Positions 8,455 through 16,947 of a stretch of 64,000 nucleotides of DNA are shown here, one piece after another; within the stretch, counting starts at the first letter, position 1; every line of letters starts with the position of its first letter. Made by a program: the position numbers and the translations under genes. The notes below the pieces were generated by a model. It had not been told where the DNA came from. It was given only the letters and a program-made list of their open reading frames with translations, and did not search any database. Location of the stretch: NCBI RefSeq assembly GCF_003577475.1, contig NZ_QPEP01000001.1, forward strand, positions 113,830 to 177,829, given 5' to 3'. The stretch is from Salinibius halmophilus (GTDB lineage: Bacteria; Pseudomonadota; Gammaproteobacteria; Pseudomonadales; Natronospirillaceae).

Positions 8455-9062
8455 CTAAGTTTCACGCCATTCATATAGCGCTCGTGCGCGAGCGCTAATA
8501 ACTCGTTGTCTTCTTCGGTGTTGCCATAGGCAAACACCTTGCTGAACTGGTCGAGCTGATAGCGTTGCAACACTTTTTCGGCTTTTGCGGCCTTGGTGCA
8601 GTCACCGGTTTTATAGGTGCCGGTTAACCTAGTTTTACCAGCTAATTCGCTGCAAATGAGCGCCACTTTTTGGCTTTCGCACCAAGGTGTTAAGTAGGCG
8701 TCGAGCGACGCCGATACTACCACCACTTCGTGGCCTTGCGCTTGATGCCAACGCATGCGCTGCATGGCCCAATCTAGGTAATAGTGTTGAATAACTTGTT
8801 CGGCGAATACCCTACCCTGCGCTTCGACCGTTTGGCGCTTGCGCCCAGACATGCTGATAAAGGTGGCTATGGCGCGCATTTTGGGGCCTGCTAGCAGGCC
8901 CAGCTTATAAGCAATATAAAAAGGCGCTAGCGCACACTTGCCCCATACTTTCCGATGCCACGAGACTTCGTGTTTAATAAACAGGGTGTAAATGTCTTCT
9001 GTGGTCAGCGTGCCGTCAAAATCGAATAGGGCAAGTTGGTGACTTACTTGTTTTTGGGTCAT
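8451..9062 (-). CDS. HAD-IB family phosphatase (phosphoserine phosphatase-like)
   Basis: This 203-residue HAD hydrolase has motif I DFDGTLTTED (nucleophile and acid-base Asp), motif II VVVSAS, a Lys in motif III (GDCTKAAKAEKV) and motif IV YGNTEEDNELL. The helical cap between motifs I and II fits the HAD-IB subclass, which dephosphorylates small molecules such as phosphoserine or lysophospholipid-type substrates. The substrate is not known. It follows the GNAT gene by 5 bases on the same strand, so the pair is a probable two-gene operon. It converges with potI, sharing the stop tetranucleotide. Confidence 0.85.
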   Translation of the reverse strand: MTQKQVSHQLALFDFDGTLTTEDIYTLFIKHEVSWHRKVWGKCALAPFYIAYKLGLLAGPKMRAIATFISMSGRKRQTVEAQGRVFAEQVIQHYYLDWAMQRMRWHQAQGHEVVVVSASLDAYLTPWCESQKVALICSELAGKTRLTGTYKTGDCTKAAKAEKVLQRYQLDQFSKVFAYGNTEEDNELLALAHERYMNGVKLS

Positions 9063-9067
9063 TGCGC

Positions 9068-9514
9068 TTAAGTATTTTCACTTTCGGTGGCGTTAAACGA
9101 GTACATTCGTACTTCGTCGCGTTCAAACCACCCATGTTTACCATAAAATCGTTCGGCTTGGTGATTATCAACCGACACAAATAGGTGCGACTTACCAATG
9201 CCTTGCGCAAGCAGCGCATGAATGGCCTTATCTACGAGGGTTTTACCAATGCTTTGCCCACGGTACTGGCTGAGCACTGCTAGGTGCTGAACATAACCAC
9301 GCCGCCCATCGGTGCCCACCAGAATGGCACCAATCACCTTGTTATCAATGATGGCAACAAAACTAAGGCCTGGGTTACGCTCAAGGTAGCGGGCAATCGA
9401 CTCGCGAGAATCGGCATCGCGCAGCATCATATGCTCGGTTTGCTGCCAAACGCCTATCACCTCTTGGTAGTGGTCAATGGTCATCTCTATGTATTGAATT
9501 TTTTCTGGCTGCAT
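9068..9514 (-). CDS. GNAT-family N-acetyltransferase
   Basis: This 148-residue single-domain acetyltransferase has the canonical acetyl-CoA loop QYRGQSIGKTLVDKAI and the terminal motif NHQAERFYGKHGWF. It resembles generic RimI-like GNATs acting on amines or protein N-termini, but the substrate is not determinable. Start is the ATG at 9512-9514. It is the first gene of a pair with the HAD phosphatase. Confidence 0.85.
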   Translation of the reverse strand: MQPEKIQYIEMTIDHYQEVIGVWQQTEHMMLRDADSRESIARYLERNPGLSFVAIIDNKVIGAILVGTDGRRGYVQHLAVLSQYRGQSIGKTLVDKAIHALLAQGIGKSHLFVSVDNHQAERFYGKHGWFERDEVRMYSFNATESENT

Positions 9515-9602
9515 GGCTATTCGCCCTAATTTGATAAGTTAATTGGCGACAGCAAAAGTAATGCCATTGTTTATGTTTTGTTAGAAGACCCGCGAGTTCG
9601 TG

Positions 9603-9749
9603 TGTCCGTACTAAGCAGCTCGCAGGAGCAAGGCTGCGGTGCGGACAGGGATGTCCGTACTGAGCAGCTCGCAGGAGCAAGGCTGCGGTGCGGACAGGGA
9701 TGTCCGTACTGAGCAGCTCGCAGGAGCAAGGCTGCGGTGCGGACAGGGA
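9603..9749. repeat. 49-bp tandem repeat, three copies
   Basis: Three nearly perfect copies start at 9603, 9652 and 9701, each beginning TGTCCGTACT and ending GCGGACAGGGA. Copy 1 differs by a single base (TACTAAG instead of TACTGAG). Within each unit TGTCCG and CGGACA are inverted, so every copy can fold into a hairpin. Spurious frames on both strands arise from the array. The gap 9515-9874 holds this array and the 36-bp hairpin and no convincing gene. Confidence 0.9.
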
Positions 9750-9760
9750 TGCTAAGCACT

Positions 9761-9796
9761 GTCTGCTAGCACCCGCTGCGCGGGTGACTAACAGAC
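9761..9796. repeat. 36-bp dispersed hairpin repeat, copy 1
   Basis: The layout is GTCTG, CTAG, CACCCGC, TGC, GCGGGTG, ACTAA, CAGAC: outer arms GTCTG/CAGAC and inner arms CACCCGC/GCGGGTG. A second 36-base element with the same layout and compensating changes lies at 32556-32591. Both are followed by CTAC. It is REP-like. Confidence 0.75.
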
Positions 9797-9874
9797 CTAC
9801 GGTTGGGTTCGATATGCGTGCTATGTTGGGATTGTTTGCGGACACACAAGCTACATACCAATTTGTGCACCAAA

Positions 9875-11296
9875 TTAGTTTATTTGCACCTGATCGGCGC
9901 CAATATCAATACCATCAATGGGGCGCTGCTGGCCGTCTATGTCTTGGTTTAAGCCTTCAACATACTGCCCTCGTTTTATTACGCTTTCAGGCTGTTGCGC
10001 CAAGTGCAGGTCACCACTTTGCCAATCAACAAACCAATCGGCCTGAGCATTCGTGACATTATTAATGACTGTGGCTTGGCCACCATTACGTGAGCGTACC
10101 TGTGCATTCGTTAAATTATTAACAATTAAATTGTTCTGTGAGCCATCAAACCGGTACTCAATGGCATTGGCGTAATTGCTGTTCAACCAGATACTGTTGT
10201 TGTACACGTCAACATTGGTGGCACTCGCAAGATAAATGCCCACATCATTGTTAGTCATAATCATATTGTTGCGAACGATAGCGCCGTTGTGCCCACTGCT
10301 ACTCGTCAGCCCAAGCATGATGCCACGGTCTACATTGTAGATAATATTATTCTCAATTAGGGTATCGCGCGAGTTAGACCAAAAATGGATGGCCCCTTCG
10401 GTAAGGCGAGTGTCTGCCAGATGGTTAATATGAATATGGCGGAAGGTATTGCCTCGTACTACCCAATGATTGGCATTATGCGCGTCGATCCCGCCTGTGT
10501 ACCACTGCGGGGCTTTGCCATCGGTAAACTCAAAGAGATTATTTTCAACCAAGCCATAATCGCCACTTTTGGTGCGATCGGAACTGGTGGAAACTTTGAT
10601 CATCTGTTCAAAAGAGTCAATAAAGCGGTTATCGCGCAAGGTAAGGTAGTCAGCATCTTTTTCACCTTGCAGTTGCACAATATGATTGCGTACAAATTTG
10701 CGCTCGCTATGACTCGTCCCGCCAAGTGTTAATCCCTCTAATGTGAAGTAATCACCGCGCACTAAAAACATGTTGTTATAAGCATTGCCCGTGATGGCAG
10801 TATCACGGTAGTTAGTTGATAACGAGCGCAGGGTTAGGTTGTTGGCGGTTTCACGAACAAACACAGTTTCGGGAAGGTCATAGTTTCCTGGCTGCAGCAA
10901 TATGATTCGGTTACCAGATACCACTGACTCATTCACAGCTTGGCGAAGTTCGGTGTTCGTCGCAACAATTCTGACTTCTTGGCTGTCGTGCGCCATGTGA
11001 ATAATTATTGGGTCAGCGCTGTTTAGTGTTACCTCGCCAAGCTCTGATTCACCCGATGACAATGCAGCAAACTTGAAACCAGGGGCCGCACTAAGCTTTG
11101 GTGTAATAATATCGCCAGTGGAAAAGTTATTTCCTGCATTGATAATGGCTGCCGCACTAGCCGGATAAACCTTAATAAACGGTGCTAAGGCAGGGTTTGT
11201 TGTAACGGGCTCGGTTGCAGAGGGTGAGCTAACTGGCGCATCGGTGCAACCTAACAGAATTAGGGTAACAACAATGACTAGCCATCCTTGTTTCAT
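9875..11296 (-). CDS. Right-handed beta-helix lipoprotein, possible polysaccharide lyase (PL6/chondroitinase B-like)
   Basis: This 473-residue lipoprotein has a signal with lipobox LILLGC (acylated Cys 17). The body is a parallel beta-helix with many NNxI/LxxN rungs (VENNLFEF, VRGNTFRH, IENNIIYNV, VRNNMIMTN, VYNNSIWLN). The part RIILLQPGNYDLPETVFVRETANNLTLRS and the later KFVRNHIVQLQGEKDADYLTLRDNRF recall PL6 alginate lyase/chondroitinase B proteins, but I cannot identify the catalytic Lys/Arg pair with confidence. It is likely anchored in the outer membrane and acts on a polysaccharide; a non-enzymatic adhesin is the alternative. A GNAT gene lies 10 bases upstream on the same strand. Confidence 0.75.
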   Translation of the reverse strand: MKQGWLVIVVTLILLGCTDAPVSSPSATEPVTTNPALAPFIKVYPASAAAIINAGNNFSTGDIITPKLSAAPGFKFAALSSGESELGEVTLNSADPIIIHMAHDSQEVRIVATNTELRQAVNESVVSGNRIILLQPGNYDLPETVFVRETANNLTLRSLSTNYRDTAITGNAYNNMFLVRGDYFTLEGLTLGGTSHSERKFVRNHIVQLQGEKDADYLTLRDNRFIDSFEQMIKVSTSSDRTKSGDYGLVENNLFEFTDGKAPQWYTGGIDAHNANHWVVRGNTFRHIHINHLADTRLTEGAIHFWSNSRDTLIENNIIYNVDRGIMLGLTSSSGHNGAIVRNNMIMTNNDVGIYLASATNVDVYNNSIWLNSNYANAIEYRFDGSQNNLIVNNLTNAQVRSRNGGQATVINNVTNAQADWFVDWQSGDLHLAQQPESVIKRGQYVEGLNQDIDGQQRPIDGIDIGADQVQIN

Positions 11297-11306
11297 AGCA
11301 GCTTCC

Positions 11307-11816
11307 TTATTTTTCGATTATAAAATAAACAATATCATCGCTATCATACAGCTGCACATGATTGCAGGGCACCATGCCAATTGTTTTTAGGGTGTTGATC
11401 GAGGCGACATTTTTTGTCAATGCAGCCCCAAAAATGGCACCATGCTGGCCTTGGTCAAATGTCCACAATAGGCATGCTCGCGCGGCTTCTTTGGTAAGAC
11501 CTTTACCGCCATATTCAGGCAGAATGGCGTAACGAATATCCGATTCACTGTGCCCTTCTACTTTTTGCACACCCACATAGCCAATGGCCGTATCGCTCTC
11601 TTTATCAATCATGGTAAAGGTGCCAAAACCAAATGATTGCCAGTGCTGAATGCGCTTTTGCATGATGCCCATGATCTCATCATCACTATAGGGGGCTTGT
11701 TTGGGTAAATAGCGTGTTATGTCTGGGCTTCGCAGTAGTGCTTGGTATAAAGGCCAATCCCTTGTTTTGATTGGCCGCAAGCACAAGCGCGACGTTTCGA
11801 GTTGAGCATTTTGCAT
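11307..11816 (-). CDS. RimJ/RimL-type GNAT acetyltransferase
   Basis: This 169-residue protein begins LETSRLCLRPIKTRDWPLYQALL, the typical opening of RimJ/RimL-like GNATs. It has the cofactor loop PEYGGKGLTKEAARACLLWTF and the late motif NVASINTLKTIGM. Such enzymes acetylate protein alpha-amino groups or small amines; the target here is unknown. It is 10 bases upstream of the beta-helix lipoprotein gene, so cotranscription is likely, and 41 bases downstream of the M48 protease gene. Confidence 0.85.
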   Translation of the reverse strand: MQNAQLETSRLCLRPIKTRDWPLYQALLRSPDITRYLPKQAPYSDDEIMGIMQKRIQHWQSFGFGTFTMIDKESDTAIGYVGVQKVEGHSESDIRYAILPEYGGKGLTKEAARACLLWTFDQGQHGAIFGAALTKNVASINTLKTIGMVPCNHVQLYDSDDIVYFIIEK

Positions 11817-11857
11817 AGTTAGTAACAGCCGTTAATCTGGGCTGCCACCTTAGCAGG

Positions 11858-13390
11858 TTAGCCCGCTTGGCGCAGGGGTGTCGGCTCGCCAAATGGCGCG
11901 TCAAGCCAGTTTGGTCTATCGGTTAAGCATTCTGTTAGGTCCAAAATCTGACCAGTTGCCCGGTACGCTTTATGGGTAGCCGAGCGGCACAGGCGCTCAT
12001 AGTCGTCAAATAATATGCTGGCTGGCAATGGGCAAACAAATATACCAGGCTGATTGGCTGCAACGGCGCGTTTTATGCGGTCGTAGTCGGCTGGGTGCGT
12101 GTCATAAAACTGGGTTTGCATCTGCTTCATCTGCTGATTAATGCGCTCAACAATATCACTCGGCATGGCCGCCAGTACCGTTTGGGTAGCCAACGAAGTG
12201 TTACTTACCAGTTGGTCGTGTTCGAAATAAGCCATAGCATTTAGTTCACTTGCAAAGCCACTAGCCGCAGCTGCGTAATGTAGGCGCTTAGAGCTTTCGA
12301 CAAATTTTTTGCTGCCAACCATGGTTATTTCATACTGGTCGGCATCGTATTCCATTTGCCGCGACATATTGCGCGTAAGGTGCAAGTTAATCACCCATAG
12401 TTGGCGAAACAGCGTGCGCACCGCAATCAACATGCCTTGGCACACGGCAAGGGTGATTATGATTAACTCGCTGCTGGTTTCGCTGCGCCATTTTGTCAGC
12501 CGCTCTAACCAAATACCGTCATCGTAACCACAGCGGCCAAGCCAAGCAGAGACTCGATTAATCCAAATATAGGCGAGCATAGATTTGCGCTGGGCAAAGT
12601 GGCCGTACTCATGAGCAATCACACCAACCACCTGCTCTACAGTCATGCACGCAACCAAAGGCATTCCAATAGTAAGGGTTAACTTACCCTGTAACAGTTT
12701 AAGCGCCGAGCCGGAAGCACTCGCATTGACCTCGTTGCTAACGCGTATGGTATGCGGTGCGGGCACGCCTATCGCTTTTGCCAGCGCACTACATAGCTCA
12801 TAGAGCTTGGCATAGCGTTTTCGGTCAAGTTCGATGTCGGCACTTTGGTAATTATGGCTAATAAGTGGTGACAGCAAAAAAGCTAGCAAGAACACAGCAA
12901 CGAAGCCAGGTAACACATAGAGCAAAATATTTAAGTAAATGTTGCCAACATCTACCCCCATTATAAGCGCGTAGTACTGCCAAATTGCCGCAAGTAATAA
13001 GGCAATCACAGCAAAGTAAATAAGCGGGGCAATCAGTGAGCTAATCACGGCGACAATGGCTGAGTTTCGAAACGCTCGGCTCATCGCAGGCTTCGCCACC
13101 TGACGGTTTAGCTGGGCTAGCAACTGTGGGTAAACGTCAGCTTGTTTAGCTTTGGGTTGGCTTTTGGCGACACGTTCCAGCTTAACCTGCACACCAAGCT
13201 TTTTCATGCTTTCCACATAGGTCATTGCTTGGCTGTGACTGAGCCCATTTTTCAGCACGACAGGCTTATTGACTACGGCCTGTGCTTGCTGTGGGCTGAG
13301 CCCTTTAGCAACCAACTGTTTAACAACATCCTCGGGGGTAAATCCCTTCACTAAGCACGCTTTAGAGCGCACTAAAAATGCACTTTCCAT
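11858..13390 (-). CDS. M48-family integral membrane metallopeptidase with L7/L12-like N-terminal region
   Basis: This 510-residue protein has the zinc motif HEYGH at 260-264 (in VIGVIAHEYGHFA-type context) and a third ligand Glu 347 in MEYDADQYE, as in HtpX/Ste24-like M48 peptidases. Two hydrophobic helices precede the catalytic part (about 112-140 and 150-177) and a further hydrophobic region follows (about 308-335). Residues 1-75 contain a repeated helical pattern ending LKNGLSHSQAMTYVESMKKLGVQVKLE. This looks like the ribosomal L7/L12 C-terminal fold used as an adaptor-like module. The protein is a probable quality-control protease of the inner membrane. ATG start at 13390. Confidence 0.82.
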   Translation of the reverse strand: MESAFLVRSKACLVKGFTPEDVVKQLVAKGLSPQQAQAVVNKPVVLKNGLSHSQAMTYVESMKKLGVQVKLERVAKSQPKAKQADVYPQLLAQLNRQVAKPAMSRAFRNSAIVAVISSLIAPLIYFAVIALLLAAIWQYYALIMGVDVGNIYLNILLYVLPGFVAVFLLAFLLSPLISHNYQSADIELDRKRYAKLYELCSALAKAIGVPAPHTIRVSNEVNASASGSALKLLQGKLTLTIGMPLVACMTVEQVVGVIAHEYGHFAQRKSMLAYIWINRVSAWLGRCGYDDGIWLERLTKWRSETSSELIIITLAVCQGMLIAVRTLFRQLWVINLHLTRNMSRQMEYDADQYEITMVGSKKFVESSKRLHYAAAASGFASELNAMAYFEHDQLVSNTSLATQTVLAAMPSDIVERINQQMKQMQTQFYDTHPADYDRIKRAVAANQPGIFVCPLPASILFDDYERLCRSATHKAYRATGQILDLTECLTDRPNWLDAPFGEPTPLRQAG

Positions 13391-13474
13391 AATGAGTCCC
13401 TTTGGTTTTCTACTATTCAGCCTGGCATATGCACTTCGCTAAGCAAAAACTGAGCCAACAGCAAAAAACAACCA

Positions 13475-13822
13475 CTAGCTATGCTGAGCGAAGTAGTCAT
13501 CCACCATTAGTGAGGTTCTATCATCTAGCTGGTCTTCTATATCTTCTATGTCTAGGTTGATGGCTTGCAGGTACTTCTCGGCTTGCTCGTATGAGATGTG
13601 CTTTTTCATCACAAAGAAGTCTTTCTCGGGCAATGATTTGTCGTATCTTGGCACTATGTTTAGGCGAATTACCTGTGGGTAAAAGTCTTGCGATTGGTTC
13701 ATTAAAAAGCCACAAAACCCTTCAATAAAGTCCATGCCATTAGAGCCAAGGGTGCCAGGTTCAATTCGGTAGGTAATGTTTAATAACTGGTGTTCAGCAA
13801 GCACGATGGCCTCCACATACAA
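13475..13822 (-). CDS. Hypothetical protein, 115 aa
   Basis: I do not recognise this protein. It is an acidic soluble protein with a mixed alpha/beta N-terminal part and an acidic helical end (SYEQAEKYLQAINLDIEDIEDQLDDR). The start appears to be TTG at 13822, with AAGG 9 bases upstream; GTG at 13816 is an alternative. It lies between the M48 protease and a lipoprotein gene on the same strand, 48 bases after the latter. Confidence 0.55.
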   Translation of the reverse strand: MYVEAIVLAEHQLLNITYRIEPGTLGSNGMDFIEGFCGFLMNQSQDFYPQVIRLNIVPRYDKSLPEKDFFVMKKHISYEQAEKYLQAINLDIEDIEDQLDDRTSLMVDDYFAQHS

Positions 13823-13870
13823 GCGCGGTAAGCCTTAAGTATAGTTGGCAATCCATCGTGCCGTAGGCAA

Positions 13871-14389
13871 TTAATTGAGGTGAATCATAAAGACAAGCTT
13901 TGCGTTCACTGTGGTGTCTTGATCTGGCGATGTCACGTCTAGGTCTGATGTGAGGGTAAACTTCTCACTGGCAATAATGTTTTTTAGGTTCGTTTCATTA
14001 TAGGTGCGCAGCGCTAAGGTTTTTGCCCCATCAGCAGGGCGACTAGAAATCTCAGCAACCAGCTGTTCCCTCTCACCGTCGGCGGCAAAGCTAAAGGTAC
14101 CGGCGTGGATAAAGTCGATCGACGCATCGGCTGGCGAAACGGCCTCTAGCGTGAATTGATCCAAATAAATGGCCTTCACCTTGCTCAGGCTGCCCACTTC
14201 ATTTTTAAACTCACTCGTTGAAGTAAGATCAAAATCGGTAAACTGATCAAAGCCTAGTGCATTAAGCGTTACCACTAGTGAGTTGCTTTCCACAACGGTT
14301 TCGCCTTCAACAGGAATAGGTATCGGTGGTAGTTCACACGCTGCAAGGGTGAATGAAGCAATTAATGCCGCGATCATCTTTTTCATCAT
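13871..14389 (-). CDS. Hypothetical lipoprotein
   Basis: This 172-residue protein has an N-terminal signal and lipobox (IASFTLAAC, lipidated Cys 18), then a Pro-rich linker (ELPPIPIPVEGE) and a domain rich in beta-strands. The pattern LVVTLNALGFDQFTDFDLTSTSEFKN and the closing VNAKLVFMIHLN suggest a beta-sandwich of unknown role. No catalytic motif is visible. The start is the first of two adjacent ATG codons at 14389. It is downstream of the amidase gene on the same strand. Confidence 0.65.
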   Translation of the reverse strand: MMKKMIAALIASFTLAACELPPIPIPVEGETVVESNSLVVTLNALGFDQFTDFDLTSTSEFKNEVGSLSKVKAIYLDQFTLEAVSPADASIDFIHAGTFSFAADGEREQLVAEISSRPADGAKTLALRTYNETNLKNIIASEKFTLTSDLDVTSPDQDTTVNAKLVFMIHLN

Positions 14390-14431
14390 AAACCTATCTG
14401 ATAGTAAGCACTCGCCATAAGTGTAACTATA

Positions 14432-15382
14432 TCAGGATTTCATCCAAGCCACTTTTTGTTGTGAGTCATGCTCACCGCCTATAATGTCTCGGTAAAGGTC
14501 AGGTTTGCGCGCTTGCCGATAGCGATACCCGCCTGCATCGGTCAGCTTCTCAGGTGTTAGGGTCGCTGTCACCACTTGCTCACCCAGGGCACGACACTCC
14601 TCTAATACATCACCAAAAGGGTCGATAATCATTGAACAGCCATTTTTAAGCTGGTCGTCATCCATACCAATTGGGTTGGCGAAAACCGCATAAATGCCAT
14701 TGTCATAAGCCCGCGCTGGTAACCACTTCATTAACCAAGCTCTACCTTTAAGGCCGTCGAACTCAGCCCGCAGGCTGGTTGGGTCATTGTGGCGGTTATG
14801 CCACAGTTCAGGGTCAACAAACCCTGCACCCGGGCGGCTGGATGGTGTGCACATGGTGACATGTGGCATAAAGATAACATCAGCGCCAAGCAATGCTGTG
14901 GCCCGCACGTTTTCGATGACATTGTTGTCGTAGCAGATCAAAATGCCACAGCGCCAGCCTTCGATCTCAAACACCACATAGTCACTGCCAGGCGTTAGGT
15001 AGGGGTTAATAAATGGGTGAATTTTTCGGTATTTGGCTACCAAGCCAGCAGGCCCTACACACACGTAGGCTTTATAAAGCTTGCCGTCATCGCCACGCTC
15101 AAATAAGCCAGCAAGCAGGTAAATATCCAGAGCCTGAGCAATGCGGTGCAAGGCCTGAATGCTTGTCCCATCAGGGATGGGCTCGGCTAGCTCATGCATT
15201 TCGGCTTCACTTAGGCGCCTAGCAAAGGTATAGCCGGTAATAGAGCACTCGTGAAATGCCACTACCCGCGCGCCTTGTACTTTGGCTTGGGACGCCAGTG
15301 CTTCGATACGCTCTAAGTTAAAGGCTTTATCACCACTGGCATGCTCAAATTGAGCCGTGGCAACCTTAATCGGCTGTGGCAT
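14432..15382 (-). CDS. Nitrilase-superfamily carbon-nitrogen hydrolase
   Basis: This 316-residue enzyme has the Glu-Lys-Cys triad: Glu 45 in AFHECSITGY, Lys 120 in AKYRKIHPF and Cys 150 in GILICYDNN. The family hydrolyses amides, carbamoyl groups or nitriles. The sequence is closest in feel to N-carbamoylputrescine amidase or aliphatic-amidase-type members, but several (predicted amidase, beta-ureidopropionase) remain possible. The start ATG has AAGGAG at a good distance. A link to the polyamine importer at 4.5-8.5 kb is conceivable, but they are not adjacent and this is inference. Confidence 0.85.
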   Translation of the reverse strand: MPQPIKVATAQFEHASGDKAFNLERIEALASQAKVQGARVVAFHECSITGYTFARRLSEAEMHELAEPIPDGTSIQALHRIAQALDIYLLAGLFERGDDGKLYKAYVCVGPAGLVAKYRKIHPFINPYLTPGSDYVVFEIEGWRCGILICYDNNVIENVRATALLGADVIFMPHVTMCTPSSRPGAGFVDPELWHNRHNDPTSLRAEFDGLKGRAWLMKWLPARAYDNGIYAVFANPIGMDDDQLKNGCSMIIDPFGDVLEECRALGEQVVTATLTPEKLTDAGGYRYRQARKPDLYRDIIGGEHDSQQKVAWMKS

Positions 15383-15411
15383 TGGGGCTCCTTTTTATTA
15401 GTGCTATCAAA

Positions 15412-15603
15412 CTAGGCTTTTTTCACCGGTGCAACGATAAGGAAAATAATCCACGCCACCCAAGAAATGAACAGGATGGCGAGTACCCAGCCAAGCTTTT
15501 CTACACCAGATACTTTGCGTGAAAATAACACCCATAAAATTGGGATTAAATATAAAAAGATGGCAGCAAGAATAAAGCCCACTGCGCCGATGATAAATTC
15601 CAT
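15412..15603 (-). CDS. Small two-helix membrane protein (PLDc_N-like)
   Basis: I place the start at the ATG at 15601-15603, because AAGGAG lies just upstream, giving 63 residues; the longer frame to 15642 has no ribosome site. Two hydrophobic helices (FIIGAVGFILAAIFLYLIPILWVLF and LGWVLAILFISWVAWIIFLIV) flank a short charged loop with Lys before the second helix. That pattern resembles the PLDc_N module found in small envelope proteins; the superinfection-immunity family is an alternative. Function is unknown. Confidence 0.6.
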   Translation of the reverse strand: MEFIIGAVGFILAAIFLYLIPILWVLFSRKVSGVEKLGWVLAILFISWVAWIIFLIVAPVKKA

Positions 15604-15723
15604 GTTGGCTCCTTGAAAAGATTGAGTGACATCCAATGACAAAATATACAGGTAATTTTGGAATTTTATTAATTTTTTATTTCAGGTTGCTTGAAGCGCT
15701 TAATCAGATGAGTCAACCATGAC

Positions 15724-16830
15724 TTATTGATCTACTTGTCGGTTTGGATCGATCAGTTTCTTTTTGTTCTTTTTTCGGTACATAGCTTCATCAGCTTGGA
15801 TAAGAATTTCTTCAACGGGTAGAAACTTCACCGGCCCAGTTTCCGAGTACCCAATACTCATTGAAACGCAAGGCCGTTTTTCTTCCACATACGCCAGTAA
15901 TCTACCCTGCCAAGTCGCCTTGGCTTGTTGAATGGAGCAATTCGGCATCACGACACAAAATTCATCACCGCCAAATCGAAAGCAACTGTCGGAAGCCCGC
16001 GAGCATGACAAGAGCGCCGCACTCACGGTGCGCAATACTTCATCACCATAGTGATGGCCTTTACTATCGTTAATGGCTTTAAAGTCGTCTAGGTCAATAT
16101 AGGCTAGCGTAACTTGTTCTTCCCGGCGCTGCGCGGCGCGTAGCTCATGGGTGAGCATTTCTTCAAAATGGCCACGATTTAGCAGCCCAGTAAGTGAGTC
16201 TGTTCTTGATAGCACTTCTAGCTGCTCAGTTCGCTCTTTAACCTTGTCTTCCAGCAAGGAAGCATAGCGCTCCGACTTAGCCTTAGAGGTTTCTACTTCA
16301 CTGACTAGGCTGCGCACGTAGGTTTCGAAAATGAGCGAAATATCGAACATCATGACTTTCTCAAGTGCGAGTTTTACTGCGGATTGTTCATTTTCGTCGG
16401 GTATGTGCTTTTCTATTAGCCGATAGATTAGCAGCTTCAACTTTTGCACTGCCGACAAATATAACTTGGGCTCCACACCAATACGCTTGTGCACCATACC
16501 TACGCGCAGGCGAGTATTGACGTACTCCAAATCATAGAAACCAGAAAACAAACTAATTACATAATCCAGCTGAGCTACCTTTAAGCGTTGTAAGGTGTCG
16601 GCATCACCAATTAGCAGTGCTATATCTGGATCGCTAGTTTGCGCCACGTAGAAATCATCAATTAAGGTGTCTAGGTGGGCACGAATGATGGGTTGTACCT
16701 TGCGCAACGTGGCCGTATCTTTCTCGGTGACCATAAACAAAGCCATACGCGAGCTAATTTCTAGCTCGGTAATCCGCATTTGCTCCAACAAGGTTTTATT
16801 GGTGTAGTTTGGGTTGTCATTTGCCGACAT
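15724..16830 (-). CDS. Globin-coupled diguanylate cyclase
   Basis: This 368-residue protein has an N-terminal sensor globin (about 20-170) with proximal-His candidate His 114 in RVGMVHKRIGVEPKLYL, the hallmark of heme-binding globin-coupled sensors. A coiled-coil linker follows (VSEVETSKAKSERYASLLEDKVKERTEQLEVL). A GGDEF domain then starts near DSLTGLLNRGHFEEML. GGDEF is intact at 287-291 and a canonical inhibitory RxxD site (RASD 278-281) lies five residues upstream. The protein should make cyclic di-GMP in response to oxygen or another heme ligand, as E. coli DosC does. The same window encodes an EAL phosphodiesterase at 56.5 kb. Confidence 0.92.
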   Translation of the reverse strand: MSANDNPNYTNKTLLEQMRITELEISSRMALFMVTEKDTATLRKVQPIIRAHLDTLIDDFYVAQTSDPDIALLIGDADTLQRLKVAQLDYVISLFSGFYDLEYVNTRLRVGMVHKRIGVEPKLYLSAVQKLKLLIYRLIEKHIPDENEQSAVKLALEKVMMFDISLIFETYVRSLVSEVETSKAKSERYASLLEDKVKERTEQLEVLSRTDSLTGLLNRGHFEEMLTHELRAAQRREEQVTLAYIDLDDFKAINDSKGHHYGDEVLRTVSAALLSCSRASDSCFRFGGDEFCVVMPNCSIQQAKATWQGRLLAYVEEKRPCVSMSIGYSETGPVKFLPVEEILIQADEAMYRKKNKKKLIDPNRQVDQ

Positions 16831-16947
16831 AGAACGTACTTGCGCAACGGTATTTGGAAATTATAGTTGCTAACATTCGAGCATGCTGAGAATGTAATGA
16901 TTTACAGTCTTGTTCGCACCCCTAATAACCGAGCCAATTATTTAACA

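Noticed and set aside
9603-9749. CRISPR array
   Set aside because: The three 49-bp units are directly adjacent with no spacers, and no cas genes are present.
9474-9845. 123-residue minus-strand frame over the 49-bp array
   Set aside because: The product is repeats of LSAPQPCSCELLSTD dictated by the array, and it overlaps the GNAT gene.
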